From positions 4,650,001 through 4,714,000 of the forward strand of contig JAVHJL010000003.1 of the NCBI GenBank assembly GCA_036971715.1: a DNA stretch of 64,000 nucleotides, written 5' to 3'. Numbering within the stretch: position 1 is the first letter of the stretch; each line of letters starts with the position of its first letter. This document shows positions 1 through 11,903 of the stretch, in pieces. Source of the stretch: Arthrobotrys musiformis. Lineage: Eukaryota > Ascomycota > Orbiliomycetes > Orbiliales > Orbiliaceae. The notes under the pieces were generated by a model. It did no database searches and had not been told where the DNA came from. It worked only from the letters and a program-made list of their open reading frames with translations. A program made the position numbers and the translations under genes.

Positions 1-2490
1 TTTTGCGGGATGCATCATCTTCTCCTTTGTTCTCATTGGACTATCGCTCATATGGAGCGTCAAGGCAATCAAGGGCGGCAGCATTGCCCGAGGCTATCTG
101 AACGTTTACGCGCAAAGATGGTATTGCGTCGGCAGGGGGGGATACAAGCGCTTCCTGGTCTTTACTGAACTGACTAAGAGTAAGCATGGCAGCGACTATG
201 TGATGCTATTCACATATTTCGCCTTCAAAGGTATTTGCAAGAATGAACCCGAGTACCAATTATTGAATTGTTGGCTGACAGTAGGCGAATAGGCTGGGCC
301 CAAACCCTTCTTGCTGATGGACCTCGCCAAATCCTCAATGGCATGACACTCTATGCCGTCATGCAAGCTAAAATCATTCCAGGGACACAAAAGAGTGGCC
401 TGAGTGGCCTTCTCGCCTCTATCAAGGCTCTCGAGGAGGAGTCTCTGACCCAGGCGATCATCCTGTCCGTCATGCTCTTCACGTGTGTCTGGTGGATCTT
501 GACCTTTCTCTCCCTTGCCTTCGCTGTGGTGCTTTGGATAATGTTTATTTGGCATCACGTCCCAAGCGGTCACACCCTTGGATCATACTGCAGGGAGAAA
601 ATTGACAAGCGTCTCCTTGGAATCGTAGCTAAGAATCACAAGAGGACTATCGAAGAAGCACGGGAGGAAAGAATGAAGGCAGACCAAGCAGGACTTGGAG
701 CCAGAAAACCAACCTTGCCCATCTTCGACGATGCATCCTCCGGACCTGCTAAACCACCAATGGGCCCGACTCTTCCATCAATCACCGAGAAACCGGTCGC
801 TCCTGGGCTTAAGAGAACTAATACCATGGATACGTTCACGACCACTGTTTCTTCAAGGCCCGATACCAGCATGCCTTCGAGACCACCATACGCCGCCGCA
901 AGACCTCAATTCCCGATGAGGTCTTCAACGAATGACACAGCAATGTCGGCCACATCTTCGATGTTCGATGATTCAGCTAGTTTGATTGGAGATCGCAAGG
1001 ATCCGTTCACCAGGACCAATACGCCTCTGTACCGACCCCAACCGCCTATTGGACCATATAACAGGAACTATGGGCCTGGACATGGACCTAACTCTTCCCA
1101 AGCTTCGCTCACAAATCCATATGAGTCCGCCCCCCTTCAACCACACGATTTCCTTGGATCTCAACAATATCTCCCGCCGATCAACCGAAATGACACTGTT
1201 TCACCGTTTTACCAGCGACAGCCGCCTGTTAACCGCAATGATACTATCTCTCCGCTAGGAAATGGGCCACCTCCAGTTCAGCAAAGACCACTCAACTTTG
1301 AACCAATGCAAGCACCTTTCCAACCCTTCCCCCCAAACAACATTCCAAGAAGATTTCCAGTCCGACCTCAAGAGCAGAATTTTGATTCGGGGATCCAGCA
1401 ACCGCCAACCGCACACACCCCATCTCCGGCTCCCGAGTTTTCAAAATACACAGAGCATAGGCATACACCTCCAGTCCATCATATGCCACAATCTGAGATC
1501 TTTGAAATGGATGGCGGTGTCACCGCTAACCCACAGGCCGCCGCAGCTGTCGAATTGAGCAGCTCGCCTCCAAAGACTACCACCGCTCCTATCCAGAGTG
1601 CCACTGATGGTTCGTTCGCTGCCCACCCTATGGCATTTGAACTTGATACTGGTGTTCCGGTCGTTGCCCAATCCCCTCCAAAATCCTCCCCACCGCCTCA
1701 GACAAGGACTCGTCGTCTCACACCTCCTCAACCGATAACCACTCCCGCACCACAGGCAAACTCGCCCCCTAGGCAGCTTCCCCAACAAACAACGGGTCCC
1801 GCATACAGCAAACCGACTTATCAACCTGTTGGCGCCCCAGCTGCTTCAACCGCTACCCCTCCGCCCCAGGCGCAGAGGCAACTACCACAAAGAAGCCTCC
1901 AGCGGGATTTCGAGCGTGAAGAACACGGCGTCGGGAGAAATATCCACGGCAACTACGACATCGAAGCCGACGTGCTGGATTCCTACCTCCATCGCTCGCC
2001 ACCCTCTCAAATCCAACCTGCCCCGCCCCAGCCCCTCCAAAGACCATTCATGCAATACGAAGCACAGGGACAACAAGGAAGCAGGCCGTCTACTCCGACC
2101 CGCGGCCTCCCAGTTCGTCGGGGATCTGGCGATTCATACTACAGCAACAGCGGGGCCCTTGGCCCAGCTTTTGGCCCACCAACGAGAAGTATGACTGATA
2201 CGCCAGCATCTGGGTTCGCGGGCCCCCGAGGGATGAGAGCGAACGATGAGTTTGTCATGCCAGAAAGAAGCATGACCGCCCCATTTGCGCGCCAACCAGA
2301 TGTTCGAAGCTCGCCCCCAAGAGGCAACAGTCGAATTTTCGAGAATAGGATGGCACCTTCGCCACCCAGAGGACGGGGTCCACAACCATACGGAAGGAAT
2401 AATGGGAACGGGAATGGACAGGGAGGCTACGGTGGAAATAACGGATACGAACAAGGTGGCTATGGTGGTGGAGGATATTCCGCCTGGTAA
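1..2490 (+). CDS. Kch1/Prm6-type low-affinity potassium transporter, 5' truncated
   Basis: Exons 1(partial)-230 and 293-2490, joined by a 62-nt GT-AG intron. The frame enters at base 2 and gives about 808 residues. The N-terminal part reads through a membrane segment (FAGCIIFSFVLIGLSLIW), then RGYLNVYAQRWYC, YVMLFTYFAFKGW and LLADGPRQILNGMTLYAV, then a long hydrophobic segment around bases 450-560. This order is typical of the fungal Kch1/Prm6 family, plasma-membrane proteins that mediate potassium influx and support calcium signalling during pheromone or stress responses. The remaining 600 or so residues form a cytosolic-type tail rich in Pro, Gln, Ser and Asn. It holds a repeated NRNDT(V/I)SP element (about 1177-1250) and ends in a Gly-Asn-Tyr-rich stretch. 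The start codon lies left of the window. Family assignment is by recognition of the N-terminal half; the tail carries no known domain. Confidence 0.85.
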
Positions 2491-5400
2491 GGCGACATGA
2501 CGTATGACTATTGTATGTAAGAGGTGGGTGTTTTGTGATCATTTTTTATTAGCGGACCGGAAAAGAAAAGAAGCTGTATTTTTTGTTAGAGATCCCTGTA
2601 TACCGGGGTTTTTTCCCTCTACCCCGCCCCCCTCGCTCCATCGACTTCACTTCTTCCCTTCGTTTTCTCTTATTTATTTTTTCATTTCTCTATTATCTGG
2701 GACGGCATTATGGTGTTTAACTGGTTACGGTGGGATTTATTTTCTGGTTCGGCTTTCTTTTGTTCTTGTGTTTTATTTTTGTGACGGAATGCCTGTCCCT
2801 GTGAATTATACTTATACCCTCATTAACGACCTTATTTTATTCTATTATTTACTCTTTACAAGATACCGATACGAGACACGATATCATATTCCCAATACTG
2901 TAGAAGATACATAGCCACAAAGGCATGCATCGAGATTCTGTACCTATTTATCAATCTAGCCTCAAGGCCAGGCGCTCTTGGGGCAGAATCTATGAGCGGA
3001 TGTTTATAGTTAATATTTATGTGTGCGTGCGTGCCATTTAATACTCATACAAGAACTCTCAAGTCCTAACTAGTTAGCTATAGATAGCGGAATGAACTAA
3101 AACTAGATAAGTACATGTACACGCCATGGAATTTATAAATCCCAAGTTCCTTCCAACGGGTATCGAGTCCTTCAACCTATAGTAAAAATATAATAGTTAG
3201 CCTGGATCCCTCTACATACATCTATTTTTGAACTGCACGTACCTGCAGTTTCGTACCATACTCCCGATAAAGCGGGTTATATCCATAATTTTGTAGCTAG
3301 GGTAAGCCGCGCACGCGCTAATATTTCGTACCATGCAATTTCCGAAGATGGTATAGAATATGCTATCAATGATCAACCAACCGTGTGGTCCTCGTTGGTA
3401 TCAGCCTTTGGTGCCAACTCACAGCCGACCCCCAGGTCAGGCAAAGCATATTATAGACATCCAGCTCGTGAGATATCGATAATCTCGATATCAACCGGAA
3501 ACTAGTTTTGTGGGAAATATAAAAATCCCAAGTTATAGACCTCCCGCATCCTCCTTAAGCATTTTAGAATATGGGACGATTCCCTCTGAATCATATTTCA
3601 GGCGTCCGACGGCTAGATAGTATCGGGCTCCGGGTGGTGTTTGAGCGTGAAGATTGAACTCCTCGAATGGAGTATGTATTGATCGTAATCAAAGCTCGGT
3701 ACACCGAATGCATCTCAAAGAAGTAATACACCTTGGCTTATCTTAATTTAATAGGCCAAATTTGCAAAATAACCCCCGTAGTTTCATTCGATGGTTGCAT
3801 AAAAAGTGGTTATACCCCTTGGTGTCACAAGGAGGGGTGTGATTGCTCAACAATACCTTGGCCACCCGGGTTGCCAGCTCCGCTGAATGCTGATATCCGT
3901 GTCCGGGAGCCATAATTTCACAGGCGTCGTTATTGATGAATATCCATAAAATCCCGGGGTTAGCATTTCGGATTTCAATTTCGTATCGGGAGATGAAGGA
4001 TGCTCCGAGCGACGTGGGCTAGCTGTTGTGAGCTGGCGGTACTATTTCTCGCATACTCGATTGGCGACGTTGAGGCTAGCCAATCTGTGCATGTATGAAC
4101 AATTTCAACTCAGTTGAGAATGTTTTCCGTCGCGATATCAATGCGTGGTCCTTGGATTGAGGAAGAACTTCTATACGAGGAGATCCTCGCTCTTTCCCAC
4201 TCAAAGTCCGGCGCGCCCGTCCGAACCGGGTCAGATATACTCCAACAAGTCGGAGACGGGTGTCTATATTTATCCGGGATATATACGCTACGAATATAGC
4301 AGCTCGGAAGCAGTAAAGGGTACGCTGGGGTAATGCCCCGTCCGCTTGGTGTCAAGCCCTTTTTTCTCAAGGGGAATAGGCCCCAGACTTGGTTGGCGGT
4401 TACCGCTAGCCATGAATTCAACGCTGGTGTGCGTTCTGGGACCTGGCTTCATTTCCCCGTATTTATATATGTACGTGTGGGAGGCCTTTCCCTCCGATCA
4501 TGCTGCTTCGCCTTCGGTGGGGTGTGTGGGGTGTGCTATGGCTAGTATGGAAATCAGTAATCTAGAAAACCAATACATAGTATCCCGAGAGTTCTAGTAC
4601 CTTAGACGGGGATGCATTTGTCGTCTTAGGTTGCCGATAAAGGTAAGTTCGATAACGAAAAGTGTCCATAAGTTCGGACGTCCGTTTCTGTCTAGATCGT
4701 TTTAAATTTCGATCTCGTAAACCAAATGTTGTTGGGGCGTTTGGTAGATCGTATGCTTCTCGGTAGGAAGTTCTCGTTCCGACGAGGTATCCCTTTGTGA
4801 CGTCTGGGTACGAGTCCATTCTGAGCCTTCTTTATTTAGGCGATAATGTGTAGATAGTATTCACTGTCTCCAGGGGCCCATAACGTATGCATCCACATTT
4901 CCGAGGCCGATGAGAACTGTGATTGATGGTCTTGAATGCTGATTGGAATGGTGATTCTGCTATCAGAACTGGAGGCTTCATATATTTCGTCGTGATTACT
5001 CTATGTAGATAATCTACCCATATGTCGGTATTCTTGGCAGGACGGGGTGGCCGATGGGTTCTAAATGGAAAGAACCGACTATAGCATAAGGTTTCTAAAA
5101 TAAGGGAGGCTGATGAAAAGGAAAGGATTCCAGTCAAGCAGTTTGAGGGGACTGGGCATGTTTATATATTTTTGCATTTACAGGTATCTAGGGAAAGTTC
5201 TGATATGCGTGAGGATCGCTTCACTAAAATAAGCTGGGAAATATGGAACGTGCGGAAAGCTTCTCACGGATTCTCTTGTGCAAGTATATAGCATGCCCCT
5301 TCTGTGAATTTAAAGGAAATATTTGGAAGATCTGGCTGGCGTGCGGCGTCTGCAGGTTGGTCGCACGTCCGTTCGATCCATCCCGCAATCTGTGCCATAA

Positions 5401-6080
5401 ATTAATGGCGGAAACGGGCAACTTACTAGGATAGGCATGCTCGGAGACAGCATAATCAACAGATAAGTGCTTGTATACGATAAGGGTCTATGTATTTACT
5501 TAGATCGACGTCACAGGCCCACGGGGCAGTCTCGTACTAGTATATTTGGGTGTGACCAAAGACATTATAGAAGGATATTGTCGGGAGGGAGTCTAGTAAA
5601 ATACATGGCCTCACTGTAACTTGAGCGCCCTGCCACTCGGAACGAATCTTGTAGAAACTGCTGTCCCACTTCTACGGCCCTTTGATCAGCCGAACACTGC
5701 GGAATCTTTACAACCCCCAACTGCTGGCCGCGAGACTATACACGCTACCCTGATTGCAAGCTAGTTTACCCGGGTAATGTGTTGGATGTCGCGAAATACC
5801 ACACAGATGGCGCCACAGCATGGCATTTTCCCACCATCGAACTGCTCTTCGCAACCTTTGCTGCTAAACTTCTTGACATCTCAACAACTACCTACTTGCC
5901 TACTTGCTGAAAAGGAAGAGGGACCTGACGGCCACATAGGTATGTAAAAAGATAAAAAGCAACAATCGCAGCTAGACTACACTTTCTGAATCGACAACGA
6001 GTCACCAGGACTTGAAGCGATCACCACGCCGTGTGTTGCCCGTGCCCTTTCCTTATCAAGCGACAAAAAAATACGAAAAA
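2491..6080. other. gene-poor region
   Basis: The first few hundred bases are a T-rich 3' flank of the transporter gene. The rest is AT-rich with only short unsupported frames. It holds one copy of a CACAAAGGAGGGG-type motif (3811-3840) and two small repeated phrases: TTTCGTACCAT near 3247 and 3325, and AAATCCCAAGTT near 3138 and 3521. No gene, transposase frame or long repeat was seen. Confidence 0.6.
3811..3840 (+). repeat. CACAAAGGAGGGG-type dispersed motif, copy 1
   Basis: TACCCCTTGGTGTCACAA followed by GGAGGGG. It aligns with copies at 33261-33290 and 48011-48040, all in gene-poor DNA. Confidence 0.4.
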
Positions 6081-6162
6081 GGAGCGACCGTGGATTGAAC
6101 ACGGGACCTTGAGATATTGGATTTAACTGCAATCTCCTGCTCTACCGCTGAGCTACCACTCC
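6081..6162 (-). tRNA. tRNA-Cys (GCA) with an intron of about 11 nt
   Basis: The reverse complement folds as a tRNA. The acceptor arm pairs GGAGTGG with TCGCTCC (7 pairs with G-U). The D arm is GCTC/GAGC around AGCGGTA. The T arm is CCGTG-TTCAATC-CACGG with a good B box. The anticodon stem GGAGA is followed by loop TTGCAG, so bases 34-36 are GCA, which reads Cys codons. About 11 nt (TTAAATCCAAT) interrupt the loop after position 37, the canonical site for nuclear tRNA introns, before ATCTC resumes the stem. The outermost anticodon-stem pair is a mismatch (G-A). Without the intron the RNA is 71 nt. No CCA is encoded, as expected in eukaryotes. A second D-arm-like sequence lies just upstream at 6161-6179. 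Confidence 0.82.
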
Positions 6163-6179
6163 AACCACTGAGCTAACAG
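6161..6179 (-). other. duplicated tRNA D-arm / A-box-like sequence
   Basis: The reverse complement GTTAGCTCAGTGGTTGGAG lies directly 5' of the tRNA-Cys and repeats its D-arm/A-box phrase TAGCTCAG(C/T)GG. No matching T arm is seen, so it looks like a partial duplication of a tRNA 5' end. Confidence 0.45.
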
Positions 6180-6981
6180 ACTGGATATTTACGGCATCGA
6201 ATATTTGACAAAATAGACCCAGAATTGATTTAGCTAGGTTGAAGGCCAGACTCGAGAAAACCACAATGATGTAACACTCTATGGAGTGTCCTGCGTTGCT
6301 GACCCGTGTGCACATGTGAGCCGGAGAAAGTTTTGGTATTAGGTATAACGTTGACCTATCGGCGCCGTTACTGGGCCCAAACCGGCTGGCTAGGACCACA
6401 TGGCTAAATCACCAAGGCTTAGTTAATTCTGGCCTGGTCTATCTTTAAAAGCTACTATAGGTACCTAGACATATCGACATAGCTTCGCGAATTCGGCCTT
6501 CTGAAATATTCGAAATTCAATATTCCCAAATTGAGCTGGCAGGCCATGTGCTTCCGAGGAAAATTCCAGAAAATCGAGCGAGACCCAGCTTTGGAGGTTC
6601 CTGATAAAAGATTTAGGCTTTTTATATGAGGTACACGGGTACCAGAGACCTAGGCAGTACTGCAGTTTATAACGTTTAGTACATGGGGCTTTGCGGGCGC
6701 CGGCTCAAGCTCTCCTACGTCTCCATTGAAGGCGACTTTATTGTTGCGAAGTTGAGAGCCGACCTCCATAAGCGCTTGGCGACGAGACAAATAAGCGCAC
6801 CGGTATTTAGTATACAAATCGACAGAATTGGAACATTCACGGCTTTGATCGAGCCCAATCCAGCATTTGCTTTAGAGACACCGTCCATGATCAAGTATTA
6901 TATCAATATATTATCACTATTAGTTTATCCAACACACGGTATATGTGCTTTCACGACGGAAGCTTGTCTCCTGCGCAGCAC

Positions 6982-7006
6982 CACCAGGGCCTGGGTTCGA
7001 GACAAG
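6982..7006 (-). repeat. TCTCGTACCCAG motif copy
   Basis: Read on the plus strand it is CCTGGGTTCGAGACAAG. This copy contains GGTTCGAGAC, a match to the RNA polymerase III B box (GGTTCGANNC). Confidence 0.45.
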
Positions 7007-7316
7007 ACGGAAGCTCCAAATCCGTTCATTTTGTACATTTGTCTCGCTCTCACTTTTCTCGAGAGTTTTACCCTTTGCAAATTAATTTACTCCACATTTA
7101 GCAAGATTAATTATTCTTCGGTCTTCCATGCATACTATTGCCAAAGCACGTTCCTGCACGCATATACGCGCATGCGCATATATATGCCTGCTAAAAAGAA
7201 TGAACTTTCACGATATTTCCATGGATCCACAGATCTAAATACCTACCTGGTGGGACGTATCTGGCTGATCTAGATGATCTATAATACCTAACGCATCCAC
7301 CTCACCTATATATACC

Positions 7317-7340
7317 CTGGTCTCGTTCCCAGCTATACCC
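7317..7340 (+). repeat. TCTCGTACCCAG motif copy
   Basis: CTGGTCTCGTTCCCAG: one mismatch to the core, with CTGG/CCAG forming a short hairpin stem around the loop. Confidence 0.4.
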
Positions 7341-8240
7341 AAACTATAACTAGCGGTGTATTCCGCTATATATATACGTACCTGCGCAGCTGTATGGTAC
7401 AAGGAAGCCGCAAAAAGGAAAAAAAAGAAGACGAGGAATCATATATATACACAGCACAGACTGTACAACATGGGTTGAAGTTAGTCTTGGGTTGGGTTGA
7501 AGCATGTTATAATATTAGTCTCGGTTTCAGTGTTAACCATTGTAGTACTTGTGCGCGATTGTCGACCCCGTAGCCGTTATCTATAGATCTATAAGTCCAT
7601 CATATGGAAAGCGGCCTAGTACGACGGCCGTCTCTCCAATGAGACACACTTGTACAGTCTAATTTTCGGATCCACGTAACGACCACTACCTTCTCAAAAC
7701 ACGAATTAACTCAAACGTTAACGCATTGAATGAATCTAGATATATAACCAAAAGGACAACCTACAGCTTGCATGATAATATAACAAACAAATAGAAGTTA
7801 AATATATTGATAATTATCGAAAACTCTGGGGTGGGGTAGCCATATATACATATCAATTATATACTAGATCCTAACGAGTTTTTTCGAAAGCGTATAGTAT
7901 AGATAAACTTGACGAAACGGAAACAAGATATGCTAGTATGCTTCCATTATAAAGTCGTTGTTATGCAGCTATAGATAGTCGGTTGCCGGGAGGGTTTATG
8001 GGGACCTCCACTAAATACACATAGGAACGATACATATGACATATAGCTATATATATAGCGATGATAAAAACGTACCTACCTAAGAGGTACTAAGTTATAC
8101 CTATAATGCCATGTTTCTCCACCGGCATCAAACAACGAGCTAGTTTAAATTATAAGTTTGCATGGGGTCAGTATTTGGCATGGTAGGAGGAGGTAGCCCC
8201 GAGAAATGCGGTGGCACAGACCAAAATCAAAGATCTAGAT

Positions 8241-8272
8241 TTGTCTCGTACCCAGCCCACCCGGGGTTGTAC
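8241..8272 (+). repeat. TCTCGTACCCAG motif copy
   Basis: Exact core TTGTCTCGTACCCAG followed by CCCACCCGGGGTTGTAC. It is the closest match to the copy at 56392-56422. Confidence 0.5.
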
Positions 8273-8903
8273 GATTTGGGCGCAATTTTTTCATTTTAAA
8301 ATTTCCACTTTCTCAGTGTTAATTAAACAATTACCTAGAAACCCCAGTATATATCAAACAACAAGGCTTCGGTGTCTAGGAAGATTTCATACTAATGTCG
8401 GTAAGATAATGTAGGCTATAATATCTCCCTTGGCCTCGCTCGTATTAAATACTTGATATATAACGCCGAAAAGTCCAATTGGCAGGAGAGGACTATTCAT
8501 ATAAACGAAGACGTCTGCATCGGCGGAGGGGAGAATCGAGGCCATGTGATATTTACCACAGCATCAATGGGATATAAACGCAGTATGCATAGCCCATTAA
8601 CAGCGAGGTAATGGTAGCGGCGAGACGACATGCTCGCATCGGGAGACGAGAGGCTGAGCGAATCCCTCTTTCGTATTGTAGCGGGTGTTTCTGGCACTAT
8701 GTATTTTTCTAGAAGCGGGCTTTAGGCGGAATTATTGTGGCTATGATCCGTAGTCTTGGGATTGGATGGGATAAGGATCAATAGTCCCATAAGCTGTTAA
8801 CGCTGGCGCTTCGTCTTGTAAAATATACATGTCTTAGCTAGCAAGAATGAAATGCAGTTGGTAGGGATGCAATTCATGCGTCGATTGGAGACCCCTTCAG
8901 TTA

Positions 8904-8936
8904 GACCACCCTGGGTAAGGCTGAGAACGAGACCAG
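8904..8936 (-). repeat. TCTCGTACCCAG motif copy (degenerate)
   Basis: The reverse complement reads CTGGTCTCGTTCTCAG, then CCTTACCCAGGGTGGTC. Core plus flank match the other copies with two core mismatches. Confidence 0.35.
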
Positions 8937-9153
8937 CTCTACCCGGTCTCTTGTTAGTTGTAGGAGTCGAATCAATGGATATATTCACTGAAAACTGCTG
9001 GGAGCTGAAGAATCGTTTTATTAATGTATACAATCAAGTTCTCCTCTATCGCTAGTTCTCGATATCCATAACATGTAACGTAGTGAAAGGGTCGTCTATG
9101 ACGCCGAAAAGGATACAGTCAAGGTCTCTTAAAGCCTTTATAATCCCAACCTA

Positions 9154-10043
9154 CTAAGCCTTCACTTCAGTTTGAAGATGATGATGGCCTGCAATCTCCG
9201 TCTCCCTCCTCTCCGTACCGCTATCGGTATCCACCGTATGAACCAATGATCTATTCTTTATACTCTCCTCCGTTTCTTCCAGAACTACCTTACCCGCATC
9301 ATTCTTCTTCACCACAAAGCTCCTCCGCTCTGTGTTTTCCCATCCGGTGCCCTTCATGTCATCGTAGCTATCCCAATCCTCGGTAAGGACGTGTAAATAC
9401 CCACCGTGGCTAACAATAACCACCTCATCCTTCTCGGTGTAATTGTCAAAAAGGTAATCTCGGGCGTACGCCCCGCGCTTCTCTACATTTTTCGCAGCAA
9501 AGATCCTTTTCTTTTCCGGCCATTCCGGGCTTGATTTCTCGACCAGGGAGAAGTCTAGACAGGACTGGTGTTCGTAACCCCGGATTACGACATCGTTTTC
9601 CTTCGCGGCGTCATCTACGAAGTTTGATAGGAATTCTTGGATTTCTGGGATGGTGGAACCGATATCGCATTCCCATTCCCCGTTTTCCTGGAAATAAGGG
9701 TTCGCTCGGATTTTGAAGTCCTTGTCTTGCGAGACGAGACGGGCGATGGTTGGGTGGAAGGATTCGAGGGTGGTTTGGATGGTGCGCTTTAAGGGAGAGC
9801 AGACTACATGGGTTATGGAGCTATGGTGAGGGAAAGTGGAAGCGAGACGTTGACATTGCGAGTGCCCAAGGTCAGTGAGGGCTGGATCGCGAAGGTAGTG
9901 TTGCCAGTTGACGTTGTGGTGGCCCTGGGCGTGGCCTGCATGTGTTGTGATGTCATATCAGACTTGATCCTAATCGATAAGATATCGTATCGAGAGAGAG
10001 GGAGAGAGGACTTACGGACGAGATGGAGCAGGCGTGGCGGCAT
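9154..10043 (-). CDS. histidine phosphatase superfamily (phosphoglycerate mutase-like) protein
   Basis: Two exons: 10016-10043 and 9154-9935, with an 80-nt intron. The protein is 269 residues. The very short first exon encodes MPPRLLHLV plus the first base of Arg10. After splicing, residues 9-14 read VRHAQG, the catalytic RHG/RHA-type motif; His11 is the residue phosphorylated in this superfamily. VCSPLKRTIQT (middle Arg) and VVIVSHGGYLHV near the C-terminus supply the other conserved phosphate-pocket residues, including the second catalytic His. The intron falls inside the RHA motif, so a single-exon model would lose the active site. Fungal proteins of this kind are cytosolic phosphatases of uncertain substrate, not true glycolytic mutases. 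The start is the first ATG giving the motif at the usual distance from the N-terminus. Confidence 0.88.
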
Positions 10044-10633
10044 CGCGAGGTTTGAGGTTTACTAGACTGATAGCAGATAGCTATAGAATTGAATGTTTTG
10101 TAGGGGAGAGGAGGGGGGAAAGGAGTGGGAGAGAGATATTAAGGCTATTTGTACGTTGGATAGGATACTGAGTTTCGACCTGTCGCCGATTGTCTTTCCG
10201 TGGAAACGGAGAGCCGAACTAGGACCTGGCCAGGGCCTGCCGGTCTGGCCAACGGGTTTTAATAGGAAACGAACCCATTTCCTGGCGTGGTCGATCGATC
10301 GATTGAGCTGCGAATTGAACGGCAGATTCACACAATCATCGCGAGTACCAGTCAGAATGCGGATTAGTGTGGATTCCACGGGCTGCCGACCCGCAGCTTG
10401 GCACAGGCTTGCTTGCCCCCTCGCCTGTATCTTCGTGCATGTGCTGTACATCGAGATTGGCGCTGCAGATGCCGTTTGCTGTAGTATTCCCAGGAACCAA
10501 TCTAGTGGGGCGGATTATTTCTTCCTTTCAACTCTCCCTTCCCCCTATCGTGACTCATGCGGTCTGCCATTGCGCGGTTGGGTGCCCTGGGATGTGGCCG
10601 ACGGAGGGAGACAACAAAAGCTTCTTTTTTAGT
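10044..10633. other. intergenic region between two minus-strand genes
   Basis: It holds the promoter side of the histidine phosphatase and the 3' flank of the AlkB-type gene. Open frames here on either strand show no domain. Nothing else seen. Confidence 0.6.
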
Positions 10634-11903
10634 TCAATTTGGGTTGCTAGAATCGTACATTTGACGGATGTTTAAGTTGACCCGCTTTCGCTTCATCCAA
10701 CCAGCCCAATCGATTGTATCTGCGTTATCTGAGCTTTGACGGTCGTACAAGTTTGGCCATTGAGTGAGCTCCTCGGGACAGGTGTCTCCGATGACTTTGG
10801 GGACGCCATGCCATGCCCATCGTGATTGGCCTCCCATTACTACTGCATCTCCTGAGCGAATTCTGATTATAAGGGTGTGGTCGTCAAGTGGTGGAGGTGG
10901 AGGTGGTGGTTCTTTGCCCTTATTCTTCTTCTTGTGCTTGTGGGATTGCGGTTTTGGAGGTGTGACAATGGTGGGTGACACCGCATTTTCCTCCTGAGAC
11001 TCGGGGGAGAGGGATATCAAGAATAGAGCCTCACATCCAACACTGATTGAAACGAGGTCTTTGTCCGCCTCCTCGCTGACATCTCTATGGGTGGACAGGG
11101 TATCGCCGGGAGAGTATGTATTGCAGATGGCAGCCTCCGGTTCGACAGATGGGAACTTTTGTATTGTTAGTCGCCTCCTGAGATTCACAGATGAAGGAAG
11201 GAGGGGTGCCATACAATTCCGTGAACTAGATTCCGAACATCCTGTGGAAACCGAACGGGTGGTCCATCCGGATACTCCTTTGTGGTCCAATTGTACTGTC
11301 CTCCCAATGTCATCCACCGTAGTTTCTTCTCGAGAATTTCCACCACACCTAACGGTTTATGTAGGTCCGGGTCTTTTGGTGAAAATATAGTGGATTCGGG
11401 GAGATCAAAGAAGGATTTACCCGTGTCAGGGTACGGGACATTGTAGTGGAGGTGGACGTTAGTGAGATGCTCTTGGTTCGAAAGATCTCTGAGAAGTAAT
11501 TTCGAGAGAAGAGTTTCCTGCACTTGTATCGGTAGAAGAGATGGGAGTATGCGTAGACCTAGAGGTCTTCAATTAGGAAACAAAAATAATAATTAAGATG
11601 GTGGGAATTGCTACCTGGGAGGGATGTGTGTTCATATACGTTGACTGGATCCAACGTTGTCGGATCCACCTGCCCTTCGAGAAACTGTTGATAAACCTCA
11701 GCTAATTTCTCCGGGGATATTGTCTCAATAATTTTCAGCGAGCTGTTCGCATCTATTGCTGCCGAATCGAGGTTCCGGAAGTCGAGAATGTGAGGCGTGG
11801 TGTCGGGTATGAATGCGACGGGTAGCTTTTGATAGTACTTCTGGAGATCCCGAACAGACCTGGGTGCTGTCGCATGGGCCTCAAGGGTAACGTCCTTCGG
11901 CAT
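10634..11903 (-). CDS. AlkB-type Fe(II)/2-oxoglutarate dioxygenase (ALKBH1-like)
   Basis: Three exons: 11615-11903, 11215-11558 and 10634-11155 (introns of 56 and 59 nt), 384 residues. Iron ligands are visible: His234 and Asp236 in STHRDVSE, and distal His327 in WAWHGVP. The 2-oxoglutarate-binding arginines are Arg369 and Arg375 in RVNLNIR. EAAICNTYSPGDTLSTH is the typical AlkB stretch before the HxD motif. The second intron lies just before FPSVEPEAAICN; without removing it the catalytic half drops out of frame. The family oxidatively demethylates nucleic acids (tRNA and other substrates for ALKBH1-type members). Between the HxD motif and the distal His sits an insertion at about residues 261-303 that is Lys-rich and then holds seven prolines. 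Which AlkB subfamily it belongs to is inferred from similarity to fungal ALKBH1-like proteins, not tested. Confidence 0.9.

Larger units (their letters stand above)
6163..9153. other. gene-poor region with motif copies
   Basis: AT-rich, with many TATATA stretches. It contains four copies of the TCTCGTACCCAG motif (6982-7006, 7317-7340, 8241-8272 and 8904-8936). A 196-codon open frame at 6683-7273 has no recognisable domain, has non-coding-like composition, and overlaps one of the motif copies. No supported gene. Confidence 0.55.

Noticed and set aside
6683..7273. 196-codon plus-strand open frame
   Set aside because: No recognisable domain, AT-rich with TATATA runs, no coding-like codon pattern, and it overlaps a copy of the dispersed motif. 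A frame this long is borderline by chance in 64 kb.
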